The position numbers were made by a program, and so were the translations under genes. The notes beneath the pieces were generated by a model. That model was not told the DNA's origin and did no database searches. It worked only from the letters and a program-made list of their open reading frames with translations. From Saprospiraceae bacterium (GTDB lineage Bacteria > Bacteroidota > Bacteroidia > Chitinophagales > Saprospiraceae), in assembly GCA_016720635.1 (NCBI GenBank), contig JADKKF010000016.1, positions 1 through 64,000 of the forward strand: a DNA stretch of 64,000 nt. Reading direction: 5' to 3'. Below are positions 29,784 to 39,569 of the stretch, piece after piece. The stretch's first letter is position 1, and the number at the start of each line of letters is the position of its first letter.

Positions 29784-29854
29784 CCTACAAAGATAATGAA
29801 ATTTAATCGGAACGATATTAACCCTAAGGACAGTCTTAACATTATTTTATGATT

Positions 29855-29976
29855 GGGCGTGTCCCTCAAGGGGTTGAGGGTCGCGTGTTGCGTGGGTTTC
29901 GTCTCGCTCGTCCTAGGGACGATCTGGGACTCCCGACATACGAGGATGTCGGGACCACTCCACCCGCTCACGCGCT
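29855..29976. repeat. Intergenic hairpin element 3 (inverse orientation)
   Basis: GGGCGTGTCCCTC ... CCCGCTCACGCGCT with inner palindromes (CCCTCAAGGGG; TCGTCC/GGACGA; CCCGACAT/ATGTCGGG). It reads as the reverse complement of elements 1, 2, 4 and 7. Intergenic sequence 29977-30222 holds no other recognised feature. Confidence 0.75.
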
Positions 29977-30222
29977 AAGTTTTGGGTAGTTCATTTTGGA
30001 TGTTGAGTAGGGTGGAATTTTGTTTTGATTTGGCATGAAGGGCAATATTTAATTTGCTTATTGCAAAAGGAGGAGGCTTAATCATTAAGAAGATTTATTT
30101 ATACCCAAGAAACCAAAATAATATATTAACTTTGGAATGTATAAAAAAATGCTTTTGCAAACAGTAATTGTGGTTTGTGGCAAATTTTATATGTATCTTT
30201 ACTTAATCGTAATTCTTTTACT

Positions 30223-31248
30223 ATGAAATCGCTCTTTTGGTTCACTTTAATATTTAACTCGGTTTTTGTCGTCGATTTTACGGCTGCCCAATCCACAAGT
30301 CATCCTGAGAACCAAATTGCAGTCCAATATGCTTCTGACCAAAGTTCAAAAACCACCGTGCTAGAGAGTGAGGAACCCATATTACCTCCAGAAATCTCAT
30401 TTAGAAAAAATAATTATTTTCCATTTCTTTCCAATACCAGTTGGTTGTATCTCCAAAAAACTTTAGAAGGATTTTATAATTTGTATTTAGAAAATCATAG
30501 GGATACGGTAGTTCAAGGTCTGCCTTGTAGAATTCTGAGGGAAACAAATATAAGTTTATCTGGCGGATTTACTAATCCTTTTGACCCTCCAGGATTTAAA
30601 GGTGACGAATATATTTTTTTTGAAGACACGAGTGCTCACAAGGTATTTGTTTACAATTCGAACATTCAAAAATTTTTTGTTTTATATGACTTTAATTTGA
30701 ATGTTGGCGATACATTGGCACAAGATAATTTAGTTGTTACCAGAATTGTGGATACGACATTTTTAGGCACTTCAAGGAAAAAAATTAGTTTTCGATCGAC
30801 TTTAGATAGGGATTATGTAATTGAATGGATTGAAGGTATTGGTAATATAACACACCCTCTGGTTACGGATTATCCAGTTTCTAGGTTTAATAAAATGGTA
30901 TGTGTAAAACAAAATTCTTCGATTGTCTATGAGAGTCAACCGACCTTATTTACCGTAGATTGTAATAGCGTTCTAAGTTCAACCAACGAAATTCCTAGCA
31001 AAGAGAATAATTTAGGTAAACTGATAATATACCCTAATCCTAGCAGTGGAGAAATTCAATGGTTCACGAGTAGGATTTCATCAACCAAAAGTGTGCAGAT
31101 ATTCAATGCCATCGGACATCGAATCTATCAAAGTCCCGATAACTTCCAAGCCAATAGTTTAAATATAAGTCATTGGCCACCAGGGGTTTATTATATGGTT
31201 TTGACGGCCTCATTGGGCAGCATCAGCCAAAAGTTTATTAAAAATTGA
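30223..31248 (+). CDS. Exported protein with type IX secretion C-terminal sorting domain
   Basis: 341 residues from the Met at 30223, which gives a good signal peptide (MKSLFWFTLIFNSVF...AAQS). The C terminus has the T9SS type A sorting domain: IIYPNPSSGEIQWF, VQIFNAIGHRIYQ, WPPGVYYMVL. The body has no recognised enzymatic domain. It is expected to cross the outer membrane by T9SS and be attached to or released from the surface. Confidence 0.85.
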   Translation: MKSLFWFTLIFNSVFVVDFTAAQSTSHPENQIAVQYASDQSSKTTVLESEEPILPPEISFRKNNYFPFLSNTSWLYLQKTLEGFYNLYLENHRDTVVQGLPCRILRETNISLSGGFTNPFDPPGFKGDEYIFFEDTSAHKVFVYNSNIQKFFVLYDFNLNVGDTLAQDNLVVTRIVDTTFLGTSRKKISFRSTLDRDYVIEWIEGIGNITHPLVTDYPVSRFNKMVCVKQNSSIVYESQPTLFTVDCNSVLSSTNEIPSKENNLGKLIIYPNPSSGEIQWFTSRISSTKSVQIFNAIGHRIYQSPDNFQANSLNISHWPPGVYYMVLTASLGSISQKFIKN

Positions 31249-31401
31249 CAGTTCATTCCAGTACTTTGTTCTTGGTTGAGCCTCGCATGGATTGATATGG
31301 GTGTTTTAATGTGAGATTAAAAAGCTTCTTGGGGTTGGAGCTAATTCTTGTATTTTGAGTCTGTGGAAGTATTGGCTTGGTCCTTAGAAAAAGCCCAATA
31401 T

Positions 31402-32007
31402 TTATTGGATATTTAGTTTTTCTAGGATGCCTTCTTTTTTTATTGTGGCCAAGAAGTTTTCGGCCGTTTGTGTTTTATCCATGGACGCGTATTCTACCAC
31501 AGCATTGATGGTTTTGAAATTGAAACTTTCTGAACAATTGAATTTGGTCCAAACTCTTTGGAATGTTTTATCTTCTTCAGTTTTAAAAAAGAACTCAGGG
31601 AGAGTACTGAGTGTGTCGGTTTCTTTGTCCCAATTATATTCCTTATGAACGATGGTTGAATTGAACTTTAACTCAATGTTATCGCCATTTATGACATATT
31701 TACCCGAAAGAAAAGTATCACCTTCTAAGCAATAATCGACGCAAACAAAATTTTCGTTATCCAAAAATAAATAGTTGCTAGAGCAACAGTCACATTCCCC
31801 AAAAGCTTCACAATCTTTTGAATTAAATTCAGGCCCTAAAAGATAGAGTTTATTAGCCAATGTGAAGTTCGAGATGGCAGTTTGTGTGCTGGTTTCAGGT
31901 TTTGTTTCAGCTGTAACTGTGTGCTGTTTTTGAGATGAATTGCAACCTAAGAACAAAAAGATAGGGCACGTAAATGTAAAGATGATAACAGCTCTTTTTA
32001 GGATCAT
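31402..32007 (-). CDS. Putative lipoprotein of unknown function
   Basis: About 201 residues from the Met beginning MILKRAVIIFTFTCP, which places a lipobox FLGC at the end of the hydrophobic segment. The mature part has a Cys-rich patch CEAFGECDCCSSNY and a META/copper-resistance-like beta pattern (GKYVINGDNIELKF), but no family can be named. The longer frame (to 32064) would push the lipobox inward. Confidence 0.6.
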   Translation of the reverse strand: MILKRAVIIFTFTCPIFLFLGCNSSQKQHTVTAETKPETSTQTAISNFTLANKLYLLGPEFNSKDCEAFGECDCCSSNYLFLDNENFVCVDYCLEGDTFLSGKYVINGDNIELKFNSTIVHKEYNWDKETDTLSTLPEFFFKTEEDKTFQRVWTKFNCSESFNFKTINAVVEYASMDKTQTAENFLATIKKEGILEKLNIQ

Positions 32008-32316
32008 TCTGATTGGTGTTTTTATTAATTGTACGTGCATTGGGTGTGGTTTATTATTTAACAAAAATCAAAATCGGGGTTAGTCATCAAGTCATGAATC
32101 GCAACTAAACAATTTATTTTACATTCAAAGGTAGCAATAGTAGGTTTTATATCAAATTTAGTCTAAAAAATTCAAGAAAATGCCAAGCAACAGTTAAAAT
32201 ATGCCAGGATTTATTTTTTCAATTTTCCAGAATTTAAAAAGTCCTTGTACGGAAGTAGGTTCAGTTTGGTTTTTAGAGTTTCTTGTGTTTAATTGACCAA
32301 TCTCGAGACCATTAAT

Positions 32317-33561
32317 CTACAAAATCAAATGGGTGAATAAATCTACATTTTCATTCAAGTATTGATAATTAAATTTCATAGCAGTTAGCTGCTCTTCGAT
32401 TGCCTTAAAATCATTTGGATTTTTCACCTCAATCCCCACTACTGCGGGGCCGCTTTCGCGGTTATTTTTTTTCGAAAATTGAAAATATGTAATGTCGTCG
32501 TTCTCCCCTAAAACCTTGCTTACAAACTCTTTTAACGCTCCAGGACGTTGTGGAAATTTGATGATAAAATAGTGTTTCAAGCCTTCATACAGCAGCGACC
32601 TTTCCTTGATTTCCTCAGTCCTAGTTATATCATTATTGCTGCCGCTGACGATGCAAACCACATTTTTGCCTTTTATTTCATCCTTATAAAAATCGAGTGC
32701 AGCGATGGCCAATGCACCTGCGGGTTCTACCACGATTGCTTCTTCGTTATACAAGCGCAATATGGTCGAGCAAACTTTCCCTTCAGGAACCAGAATAATA
32801 TCGTGTAAACTGTCCTTGCAAATCTCAAACGTTATATCACCCACGCGCTTTACAGCAGCGCCATCTATGAATTTGTCTATATCCTCAAGTTTTGTATTTA
32901 TGCCATTTTGGATGGAGGTTTTCATAGATGCAGCACCAGTTGGTTCTACACCTATGATTTTAGTCTCAGGACTTAATGCTTTAAAAACTGTTGAAATACC
33001 TGCCGCCAAACCACCCCCACCGATGGGTACAAACAAATAATCAACTGGAGTTTTTGCATCTTCTATCAATTCCAATGCGACTGTGCCCTGACCTGCTATG
33101 ACATTTTCATCATCAAAGGGATGGATAAATATCGCAGCTTTTTCGTCACAGTATTCACTTGCATACTGGAAAGATTCGTCGAAGGTATCACCTTTCATGA
33201 CTACTTCAACCTTATCTTTTCCAAAAAGCTTAACTTGCTTTATTTTTTGTTGAGGTGTAGTCACTGGCATAAAAATTGTGGCATTTATATACAGTTTATT
33301 GCAAGCAAAAGCCACGCCTTGAGCGTGATTGCCAGCACTTGCGCATACTACTCCTTTGTTTTTTTCATTAGTAGAAAGAGCAAATATCTTATTGTAGGCA
33401 CCCCTAAGTTTGTAGGAGCGAACGGGCTGCAAGTCTTCTCTTTTTAGCCAAACCTGAGCAGAGAATTCTTCACTCAGGTTTTCATTTTTCATCAATGGGG
33501 TATGCACAGCGACGCCTTTTATGCGCTCCTTGGCCAAAAGTATTTCCTCTAAAGATATCAT
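32317..33561 (-). CDS. ilvA: Threonine dehydratase IlvA
   Basis: 414-residue PLP enzyme converting threonine to 2-oxobutanoate, the first step to isoleucine. PLP lysine in RSYKLRGAYNK, the phosphate loop in GGGGLAAG, and a C-terminal ACT-like regulatory domain (HYFIIKFPQRPGALKEF) typical of the biosynthetic, isoleucine-inhibited form. Last gene of the ilv operon; its ATG shares one base with the ilvC stop region. Confidence 0.95.
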   Translation of the reverse strand: MISLEEILLAKERIKGVAVHTPLMKNENLSEEFSAQVWLKREDLQPVRSYKLRGAYNKIFALSTNEKNKGVVCASAGNHAQGVAFACNKLYINATIFMPVTTPQQKIKQVKLFGKDKVEVVMKGDTFDESFQYASEYCDEKAAIFIHPFDDENVIAGQGTVALELIEDAKTPVDYLFVPIGGGGLAAGISTVFKALSPETKIIGVEPTGAASMKTSIQNGINTKLEDIDKFIDGAAVKRVGDITFEICKDSLHDIILVPEGKVCSTILRLYNEEAIVVEPAGALAIAALDFYKDEIKGKNVVCIVSGSNNDITRTEEIKERSLLYEGLKHYFIIKFPQRPGALKEFVSKVLGENDDITYFQFSKKNNRESGPAVVGIEVKNPNDFKAIEEQLTAMKFNYQYLNENVDLFTHLIL

Positions 33562-34604
33562 TATTTGGTTGGTCTTAATTTACGAACTTGTGCACCTGTC
33601 TGCCACAATTCACTTTCCTTTAATTCTTTCAATTCTTCTTCTAGCTTTGTTCGATAGTCTGGCTTGCTATTGGCCTCGATGACTATTTCGGCTTCCTTGC
33701 CAGAGATCACGCTGTCATACAATTCATTCAGTACGGGTTCTGTGGCCTCGCGAAATTTTCCTTTCCAATCCAATGCACCGCGCTGGGCTGTTGTAGAACA
33801 ATTAGCATACATCCAGTCCATACCATTTTCAGCCACCAATGGCATTAAGCTTTGGGTTAATTCTTCTACGGTTTCATTAAATGCTTCACTTGGAGAGTGT
33901 CCACGTTGTCGCAAGACATTGTACTGCGCTTCGAAAATCCCAGCAATCGCCCCCATAAGTACCCCACGCTCACCAGTGAGGTCACTATAAACCTCCTTCT
34001 GAAAAGTGGTTTCAAATAGATATCCAGAGCCAATAGCGATTCCTAGTGCTAAGGCTCTTTCATGTGCATTGCCCGTGGCGTCTTGGAATACCGCATAGCT
34101 TGAATTAAGCCCCTGCCCTTTGAGAAATAAACTTCGCAGTGATGTGCCAGAGCCTTTGGGTGCTACTAAAAAAACATCGATATCGCTAGGAGGGATGATG
34201 CCTGTTTTTTCATGAAAGGTAACACCAAATCCATGGGAGAAATAAAGAGCTTTGCCAGGGGTTAAATATTTTTTCATTCCATCCCATGCTTGTATTTGGC
34301 CGGCATCGGAAAGTAAGTTCATGATGATCTTTCCTTTGTCACAAGCCTCCTCAACTTCAAAAAGAGTTGTGCCCTCTTTCCAACCCTCAGCCAATGCCTT
34401 GTTCCAGCTGTCGGTGCCTTTGCGTTGTCCTACTATCACGTGGATCCCGTTATCCTTGAGATTCAAGGCCTGACCTGGCCCTTGTACACCATAACCTATG
34501 ACAGCTATTGTTTCATTTTTTAAAATTTCTTTTGCTTTGTCCAGTGAAAATTCTTCTCGTGTTACCACATTTTCTAGTACACCTCCAAAATTGATTGTTG
34601 CCAT
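33561..34604 (-). CDS. ilvC: Ketol-acid reductoisomerase IlvC
   Basis: 347-residue class I enzyme making dihydroxyacid precursors of valine and isoleucine with NADPH and Mg2+. Rossmann motif IGYGVQGPGQALNLKDNG, then APKGSGTSLR, and the acidic metal sites DLTGERG and E-containing ETVEELT. Fourth gene of ilvDBNCA, 12 bases after ilvN. Confidence 0.97.
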   Translation of the reverse strand: MATINFGGVLENVVTREEFSLDKAKEILKNETIAVIGYGVQGPGQALNLKDNGIHVIVGQRKGTDSWNKALAEGWKEGTTLFEVEEACDKGKIIMNLLSDAGQIQAWDGMKKYLTPGKALYFSHGFGVTFHEKTGIIPPSDIDVFLVAPKGSGTSLRSLFLKGQGLNSSYAVFQDATGNAHERALALGIAIGSGYLFETTFQKEVYSDLTGERGVLMGAIAGIFEAQYNVLRQRGHSPSEAFNETVEELTQSLMPLVAENGMDWMYANCSTTAQRGALDWKGKFREATEPVLNELYDSVISGKEAEIVIEANSKPDYRTKLEEELKELKESELWQTGAQVRKLRPTK

Positions 34605-34616
34605 GTTCTTTATTTT

Positions 34617-35141
34617 TTAATTTGATTTTTCAATTTCTTTTAAATACGTGCTGAGTTCTTTCATGGGTTTGGTCACCGCTACTCTTCCTGATCGGGCAAA
34701 TTCCAATATCCCAAAGGGTTTTAATTTTTCAAAAAGCAATTGAGTTTCTTCAACATGCCCTGTTTTTTCAATCACCATAAACATAGGATCCACCGTAAGG
34801 ATACGGGCATAGTTTTCACGAATTACCTTTTCGACAGATCCATTGGTCAGGTTGTCTGTTTTAATTTTGTACAATGCGATCTCTTGGTGCACTATCTCTG
34901 ATTCTTCGTGGACAAAAGCCTTTAATACATCCACCAATTTCTCGATTTGGCCTATTACTTTATCTACTTGTTCTTTGGATGTTCTTAGAACAATTGTATA
35001 GCGGAAAACGTCCTTAACTTCTGATTCTGAGGCAGTTATGCTATCAATATTTAGGTGTCTTCTGGTGAAAATGATGGTAATGCGATTGAGCATTCCGATG
35101 GAATTTTCGGTAAAAACAGATACTGTATATATTTTTTCCAT
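34617..35141 (-). CDS. ilvN: Acetolactate synthase small subunit IlvN
   Basis: 174-residue regulatory subunit with an N-terminal ACT domain (TVSVFTENSIGMLNRITIIF, ... RRHLNIDSI) and the C-terminal ALS_ss_C domain. Confers valine feedback control on IlvB. Starts 17 bases after the ilvB stop. Confidence 0.95.
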   Translation of the reverse strand: MEKIYTVSVFTENSIGMLNRITIIFTRRHLNIDSITASESEVKDVFRYTIVLRTSKEQVDKVIGQIEKLVDVLKAFVHEESEIVHQEIALYKIKTDNLTNGSVEKVIRENYARILTVDPMFMVIEKTGHVEETQLLFEKLKPFGILEFARSGRVAVTKPMKELSTYLKEIEKSN

Positions 35142-35158
35142 TTTAAATTTTTCAGACG

Positions 35159-36853
35159 TTATTTTAATCGTATTTCAGATACAGAGGCTCCAGTTGGTAC
35201 CATTGGAAATACGTTTTCTTCTTTAGCAACCATTACCTCTAAAAGATACGAACCTTCATAATTTAGCATTTTTAATAAAGCATCTTTTAAATTAGCCCTG
35301 TTTTCAATTTTGGCGGCTTCAATGCTATAAGCCTTGGCGAGTGCTACAAAATCAGGACTTATCATTTCTGTAAATGAATATCTTTTTTCAAAAAATAACT
35401 GTTGCCATTGGCGCACCATTCCAAGAAACCTATTGTTCAATATGACAATTTTTACGTCTATTTTACTTTGCAAAATGGTACCTAGTTCTTGAACCGTCAT
35501 CTGAAAACCACCGTCACCAATGATTGCAATTACCGTATTTTTTGGTGCACCAAACTTAGCACCAATGGCTGCTGGTAGAGCAAAGCCCATCGTACCCAAG
35601 CCCCCTGAAGTGATATTGCTTTTGGATTTATTGAATTGATAATATCTAGCTGCCATCATTTGGTGTTGCCCGACATCCGTAACTACGATGGCTTCACCGT
35701 GGGTGATTTCGGAAAGCAGTTCGATGACCTCATTCATTTTTAATTCTTCCGAATGTAAGATTTCCGCACTTTGTTTTAAGGTATCTACCTCGGTTTTTTT
35801 TGCACTTTTAAATTCCTCCAACCATAGATCGTGTTGGTTTTTATTTATAGATGCTGTCAATAATTTTAAAGCCTCTTTAGCATCAGCATGGATAGGCACA
35901 TCCGCTTTTATTATTTTATGTAATTCCGAAGCATCGATCTCGATATGAATGACTTTTGCTTGTTTGGCATATCTTGAAACATCTCCAGTTACCCTATCAT
36001 CGAAGCGCATACCGATTGCAATAAGAACATCGCACTCATTTGTCTTGATATTAGGAGCGTAATCTCCATGCATACCGAGGTAACCGACGTACAAAGGATG
36101 GTTGTTGGGAAATGCTCCTAGACCCAAAAGCGTTGATGCGACGGGGATGCCTGACTTTTCAACAAATTCCTTTAATTCATTTTCGGCATTGGAAAGCATA
36201 ATGCCCTGTCCTATAAGCAGAAATGGTTTTTTGGCTTGATTGATCAATTTTGCAGCTTCTTCCACAGAGTCTTTATTCAATTCGGGATTTGGATAATAAC
36301 TTCTGATTTTTGTACATTTTTCATAATAAAATTGCATGGACTCAAATTGTGCATCCTTGGTAATATCGATCAAAACGGGTCCTGGGCGACCTGAAGAAGC
36401 GATGAAAAAGGCCTTTGCTATGACTGAAGGAATCTCATGCGCTTTAGTAATCTGGTAATTCCACTTCGTAATAGGGGCGGAGATGCCAATGATATCTGTT
36501 TCTTGAAAGGCATCAGTCCCTAATAGGTGGGAAGCGACTTGCCCCGTGATACAAACAAGGGGTGTTGAGTCGATTAATGCATCGGCCAATCCTGTTATCA
36601 AATTCGTAGCCCCAGGGCCAGAAGTGGCAAAAACTACACCAGTTTTGTCAGAGACTCTTGCGTAGCCTTGTGCCGCATGTATAGCACCTTGCTCGTGCCG
36701 TACTAAAACGTGATTGATGGAATCGGTATAATCATACAAAGCATCGTAGATGGGCATAATAGCACCACCTGGATAGCCAAAAATGGTATTTACATTTTCT
36801 TCTACCAAAGATTTTATGAGTGCTTGAGCCCCTGTTATTTTTAGTTCTGTCAT
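35159..36853 (-). CDS. ilvB: Acetolactate synthase large subunit IlvB
   Basis: 564-residue ThDP-dependent enzyme making acetolactate and acetohydroxybutyrate. Catalytic Glu region VRHEQGAIHAAQGYA, and the ThDP/Mg motif GDGGFQMT...NNRFLGMVRQWQ. Full length. Second gene of the operon, 7 bases from ilvD. Confidence 0.97.
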   Translation of the reverse strand: MTELKITGAQALIKSLVEENVNTIFGYPGGAIMPIYDALYDYTDSINHVLVRHEQGAIHAAQGYARVSDKTGVVFATSGPGATNLITGLADALIDSTPLVCITGQVASHLLGTDAFQETDIIGISAPITKWNYQITKAHEIPSVIAKAFFIASSGRPGPVLIDITKDAQFESMQFYYEKCTKIRSYYPNPELNKDSVEEAAKLINQAKKPFLLIGQGIMLSNAENELKEFVEKSGIPVASTLLGLGAFPNNHPLYVGYLGMHGDYAPNIKTNECDVLIAIGMRFDDRVTGDVSRYAKQAKVIHIEIDASELHKIIKADVPIHADAKEALKLLTASINKNQHDLWLEEFKSAKKTEVDTLKQSAEILHSEELKMNEVIELLSEITHGEAIVVTDVGQHQMMAARYYQFNKSKSNITSGGLGTMGFALPAAIGAKFGAPKNTVIAIIGDGGFQMTVQELGTILQSKIDVKIVILNNRFLGMVRQWQQLFFEKRYSFTEMISPDFVALAKAYSIEAAKIENRANLKDALLKMLNYEGSYLLEVMVAKEENVFPMVPTGASVSEIRLK

Positions 36854-36860
36854 TTTCTTA

Positions 36861-38537
36861 TTAATTATCAGTTACGCAGCCAGTTGAAGCGCTTGAAACG
36901 CAATGTGCATACTTATACAAAATCCCTTTGGTGGCTTTAAGCGGCGGCTGTTTCCACAGGGCTTTGCGCTTTGTCAATTCCTCTTCGTTTATTAATAAAT
37001 TCAGCTGATTGTTATTTACATCAATGGAGATGATGTCGCCGTTTTTTACCATTGCAATGGTCCCACCGTCAAAGGCTTCTGGAGTGATATGTCCAACCAC
37101 AAAACCATGGGTTCCACCAGAAAATCGTCCATCTGTAATCAAGGCTACACTTTTACCCAATCCCGCACCCATGATGGCTGATGTAGGTTTGAGCATTTCA
37201 GGCATTCCAGGTCCGCCCTTTGGGCCACAGTAGCGTATCACAACCACATTGCCGGGTTTTACTTCGCCATTTTTTACGCCATCTATAACCGCAAATTCAT
37301 CATCAAATACTATAGCAGGACCTTCAAAATATTCTCCTTCATTTCCGCTTATTTTGGCTACACTGCCTTCTAATGCGAGGTTGCCATACATAGTTTGTAT
37401 ATGGCCTGTTGGCTTTATAGGTGTTTTTATATCGTGAAAAACATCTTGGCCTACTTGCAAGTCAGCCAAATTTGATAGGTTTTCTGATATCGTTTTTCCT
37501 GTCACCGTCAAGCAATCCCCGTGCAAGTATCCTTGGTCTAACAAATATTTCATAACTGCTGGGATACCACCTACGCGATGTAAATCCTCCATCAAGTATT
37601 TACCGCTAGGTTTTAAATCCGCCAAGACGGGAGTATTATCGCTTATTTTTTGAAAATCTTCCAACGTCAATTTAATATCTACCGAATGTGCCATCGCAAT
37701 TAAATGCATGACAGCATTTGTAGAGCCACCCAAGACTGTGACTATGGTCATAGCGTTTTCAAAAGCTTTTCGAGTCATGATATCCTTGGGTTTTATATCA
37801 TTTTCTAGCAAAACTCTGATCGCCTTTCCTGCATCGATACATTCAACTTTTTTTTCAGGACTCAAGGCGGGATTGGATGAACTGTAAGGAAGGCTCATGC
37901 CTAGAGCCTCGATAGCAGCTGCCATAGTGTTTGCAGTGTACATGCCCCCGCATGCTCCCGCACCTGGGCAAGCATTTTTGATGATGCCCTTGAAATCTTC
38001 GGGTGTAATGGTGTCGTTAAATTTTTTACCCAATGCCTCAAAAGCTGAAACAATATTGAGCGATTCTCCTTTCCAAGTGCCAGAATGAATGGTACCACCG
38101 TAGATCATAATCGCCGGGCGATTCAATCTACCCATAGCCATAATAGATCCTGGCATGTTTTTGTCGCATCCCACTACAGCTAGGACTGCATCGTACCATT
38201 GAGCGCTCACGACTGTCTCTATAGAATCGGCTATGATATCTCTCGAAACCAATGAAAACCGCATTCCATTAGTTCCATTGGAAATGCCATCGCTTACTCC
38301 TATGGTATTGAATATCAATCCTACGAGATTTTCGTTTTGTACGCCTTCTTTTATTTCTTTTGCGAGGTCATTTAGATGCATATTGCACGTATTTCCTTCG
38401 TAGCCTGTGCTTACTATCCCGACTTGTGCTTTTGCTAAATCTTCATCTGTAAGCCCTATGCCGTACAGCATGGCTTGTGCAGCAGGCTGGGTTTCATCTT
38501 GTGTGATCGTCTTGCTGTATTTATTTAAGGGATTCAT
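36861..38537 (-). CDS. ilvD: Dihydroxy-acid dehydratase IlvD
   Basis: 558-residue Fe-S dehydratase producing the 2-oxo acids of valine and isoleucine. Cluster ligands are visible in GCDKNMPG and CPGAGACGGMYTANTM; the C-terminal motif SGGTHGFVVGH is present. First structural gene of ilvDBNCA, 244 bases after the attenuator terminator. Confidence 0.97.
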   Translation of the reverse strand: MNPLNKYSKTITQDETQPAAQAMLYGIGLTDEDLAKAQVGIVSTGYEGNTCNMHLNDLAKEIKEGVQNENLVGLIFNTIGVSDGISNGTNGMRFSLVSRDIIADSIETVVSAQWYDAVLAVVGCDKNMPGSIMAMGRLNRPAIMIYGGTIHSGTWKGESLNIVSAFEALGKKFNDTITPEDFKGIIKNACPGAGACGGMYTANTMAAAIEALGMSLPYSSSNPALSPEKKVECIDAGKAIRVLLENDIKPKDIMTRKAFENAMTIVTVLGGSTNAVMHLIAMAHSVDIKLTLEDFQKISDNTPVLADLKPSGKYLMEDLHRVGGIPAVMKYLLDQGYLHGDCLTVTGKTISENLSNLADLQVGQDVFHDIKTPIKPTGHIQTMYGNLALEGSVAKISGNEGEYFEGPAIVFDDEFAVIDGVKNGEVKPGNVVVIRYCGPKGGPGMPEMLKPTSAIMGAGLGKSVALITDGRFSGGTHGFVVGHITPEAFDGGTIAMVKNGDIISIDVNNNQLNLLINEEELTKRKALWKQPPLKATKGILYKYAHCVSSASTGCVTDN

Positions 38538-38600
38538 ATACGTTGTTTGTTGGTTAAAATTTTTTCTACATTTCGTATGTCTAAGAAAAAACGATTGTTA

Positions 38601-38744
38601 CTAAATCATGTGGTTTGGAACAAGGAAAGCAATATTTTCTAGAATATTGGAAAGCGATTTATGTCTAGAAAAATTGAATTTTGATTCTTTAACCAAAACT
38701 AATTCTCTGGTAAAGAAAGTATTTGAGGGGCTGTTCTTTTTCAT
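38601..38744 (-). CDS. Small ORF between attenuator and ilvD (47 codons)
   Basis: Open frame of 47 residues beginning MKKNSPSNTFFTREL, on the operon strand between the terminator and ilvD. No family was recognised and no clear ribosome binding site is seen. It may be a chance ORF in the leader, or a small protein translated only when the terminator is read through. Confidence 0.25.
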   Translation of the reverse strand: MKKNSPSNTFFTRELVLVKESKFNFSRHKSLSNILENIAFLVPNHMI

Positions 38745-38780
38745 TCGTGTTAGATCTTAATTTTTTAAATTTCCATAAAA

Positions 38781-38813
38781 CAAAAAAGCCCCCCGATTTT
38801 TTATCGGGAGGCC
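38781..38813 (-). terminator. Leader terminator (attenuator) of the ilv operon
   Basis: On the minus strand the hairpin GCCTCCCGAT / ATCGGGGGGC (10-bp stem, A-rich loop, 38788-38812) is followed by six T and, after one G, four more T. It sits 24 bases after the stop of an isoleucine-rich leader peptide and upstream of ilvD. The CGGGA in the last leader codons can pair with TCCCG of the left terminator arm, giving a possible competing antiterminator. Confidence 0.8.
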
Positions 38814-38836
38814 TTTTAAAATATTTTTATATTTAT

Positions 38837-38911
38837 CTATAGCATTCCCGTTGCAATCGTGATAATCACGTTGATAATAATAATTGAAGGAATAATAAAT
38901 AAATTGTTCAT
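38837..38911 (-). CDS. ilv operon leader peptide (24 aa, Ile-rich)
   Basis: Short ORF starting ATG at 38911 and ending TAG at 38837. It encodes 24 residues, of which nine are Ile, two Leu and one Val: it begins MNNLFIIPS, then has four consecutive Ile, NV, two Ile, T, Ile and ATGML. Together with the terminator just downstream and the ilvDBNCA genes, this is the arrangement of ribosome-mediated attenuation: ribosome stalling at Ile codons would favour the antiterminator. Role inferred from context. Confidence 0.75.
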   Translation of the reverse strand: MNNLFIIPSIIIINVIITIATGML

Positions 38912-39044
38912 TTCTGATGATTGAGGTGCAAATGTAAAATAAATAAAATAAAACGCGATAATTTTAAAATAAAAAAGTTGAAAAAAAATTTTGGTTGAAA
39001 ATAGAGTGGTTTTAGTCTCGTGATCACAGCTTTGGATTGGCCTT

Positions 39045-39293
39045 TTATTGGTCCAAGAGAATTTCTATTTCTTCCTTTAATTTGGGTAAATGCTTGGATA
39101 TTATTCTCCAAATAATTATATCATCAACTCTGTCATATCCATGAATTACCCAATTCCGTGTGTCTATGATTTGGCGTGCATTTTCAATGTATAATTCTGG
39201 TGATATCTTTAATAATTTCCTCATGGCTTCACCAATAATTTCCAACTCGCGTTCAACTCCATAATGGTTGGTAAGAAGGTATGGATCCCGCAT
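39045..39293 (-). pseudogene. HepT-like (DUF86) protein, N-terminally truncated
   Basis: 82-residue remnant of the HepT/DUF86 family (HEPN RNase toxin of the HepT-MntA pair). Retained are VERELEIIGEAM, the catalytic RNWVIHGYD (R-x4-H-x-Y) and HLPKLKEEIEILL. Usual length is about 110-125, so roughly 35-45 N-terminal residues are missing. The frame is cut where hairpin element 4 begins. No MntA-type nucleotidyltransferase antitoxin is next to it. Confidence 0.75.
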
Positions 39294-39302
39294 CCTCCCA
39301 AT

Positions 39303-39424
39303 GCGCGTCAGTGGGTGGAGTGGTCATGCCGTATCAAAGATATGGCATGAGTCTCGCCCTCAGGGCGAGACGGAACCCACGCAACACACGACCTCCCTTC
39401 GGCACAGAAGGGGAGGGGACGCCC
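39303..39424. repeat. Intergenic hairpin element 4
   Basis: GCGCGTCAGTGGGTGGAGTG ... GGGGAGGGGACGCCC with inner palindromes (ATGCC/GGCAT; GTCTCGCCC/GGGCGAGAC; CTCCC/GGGGAG). Closest to element 1 in end sequences. It abuts the broken 5' end of the HepT fragment. Confidence 0.75.
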
Positions 39425-39569
39425 AAATATCCTAGTTGTATCCCTTGGCAACAATCCTAGGAAGCTGGGTCAAGATTTGGTCTATTTTTTTTGCGCATTT
39501 ATCTATCATATACCAAGATATTGGGGATTAATTTAGAACTTTACTATTGAATAAATTATTCGGATAGTT

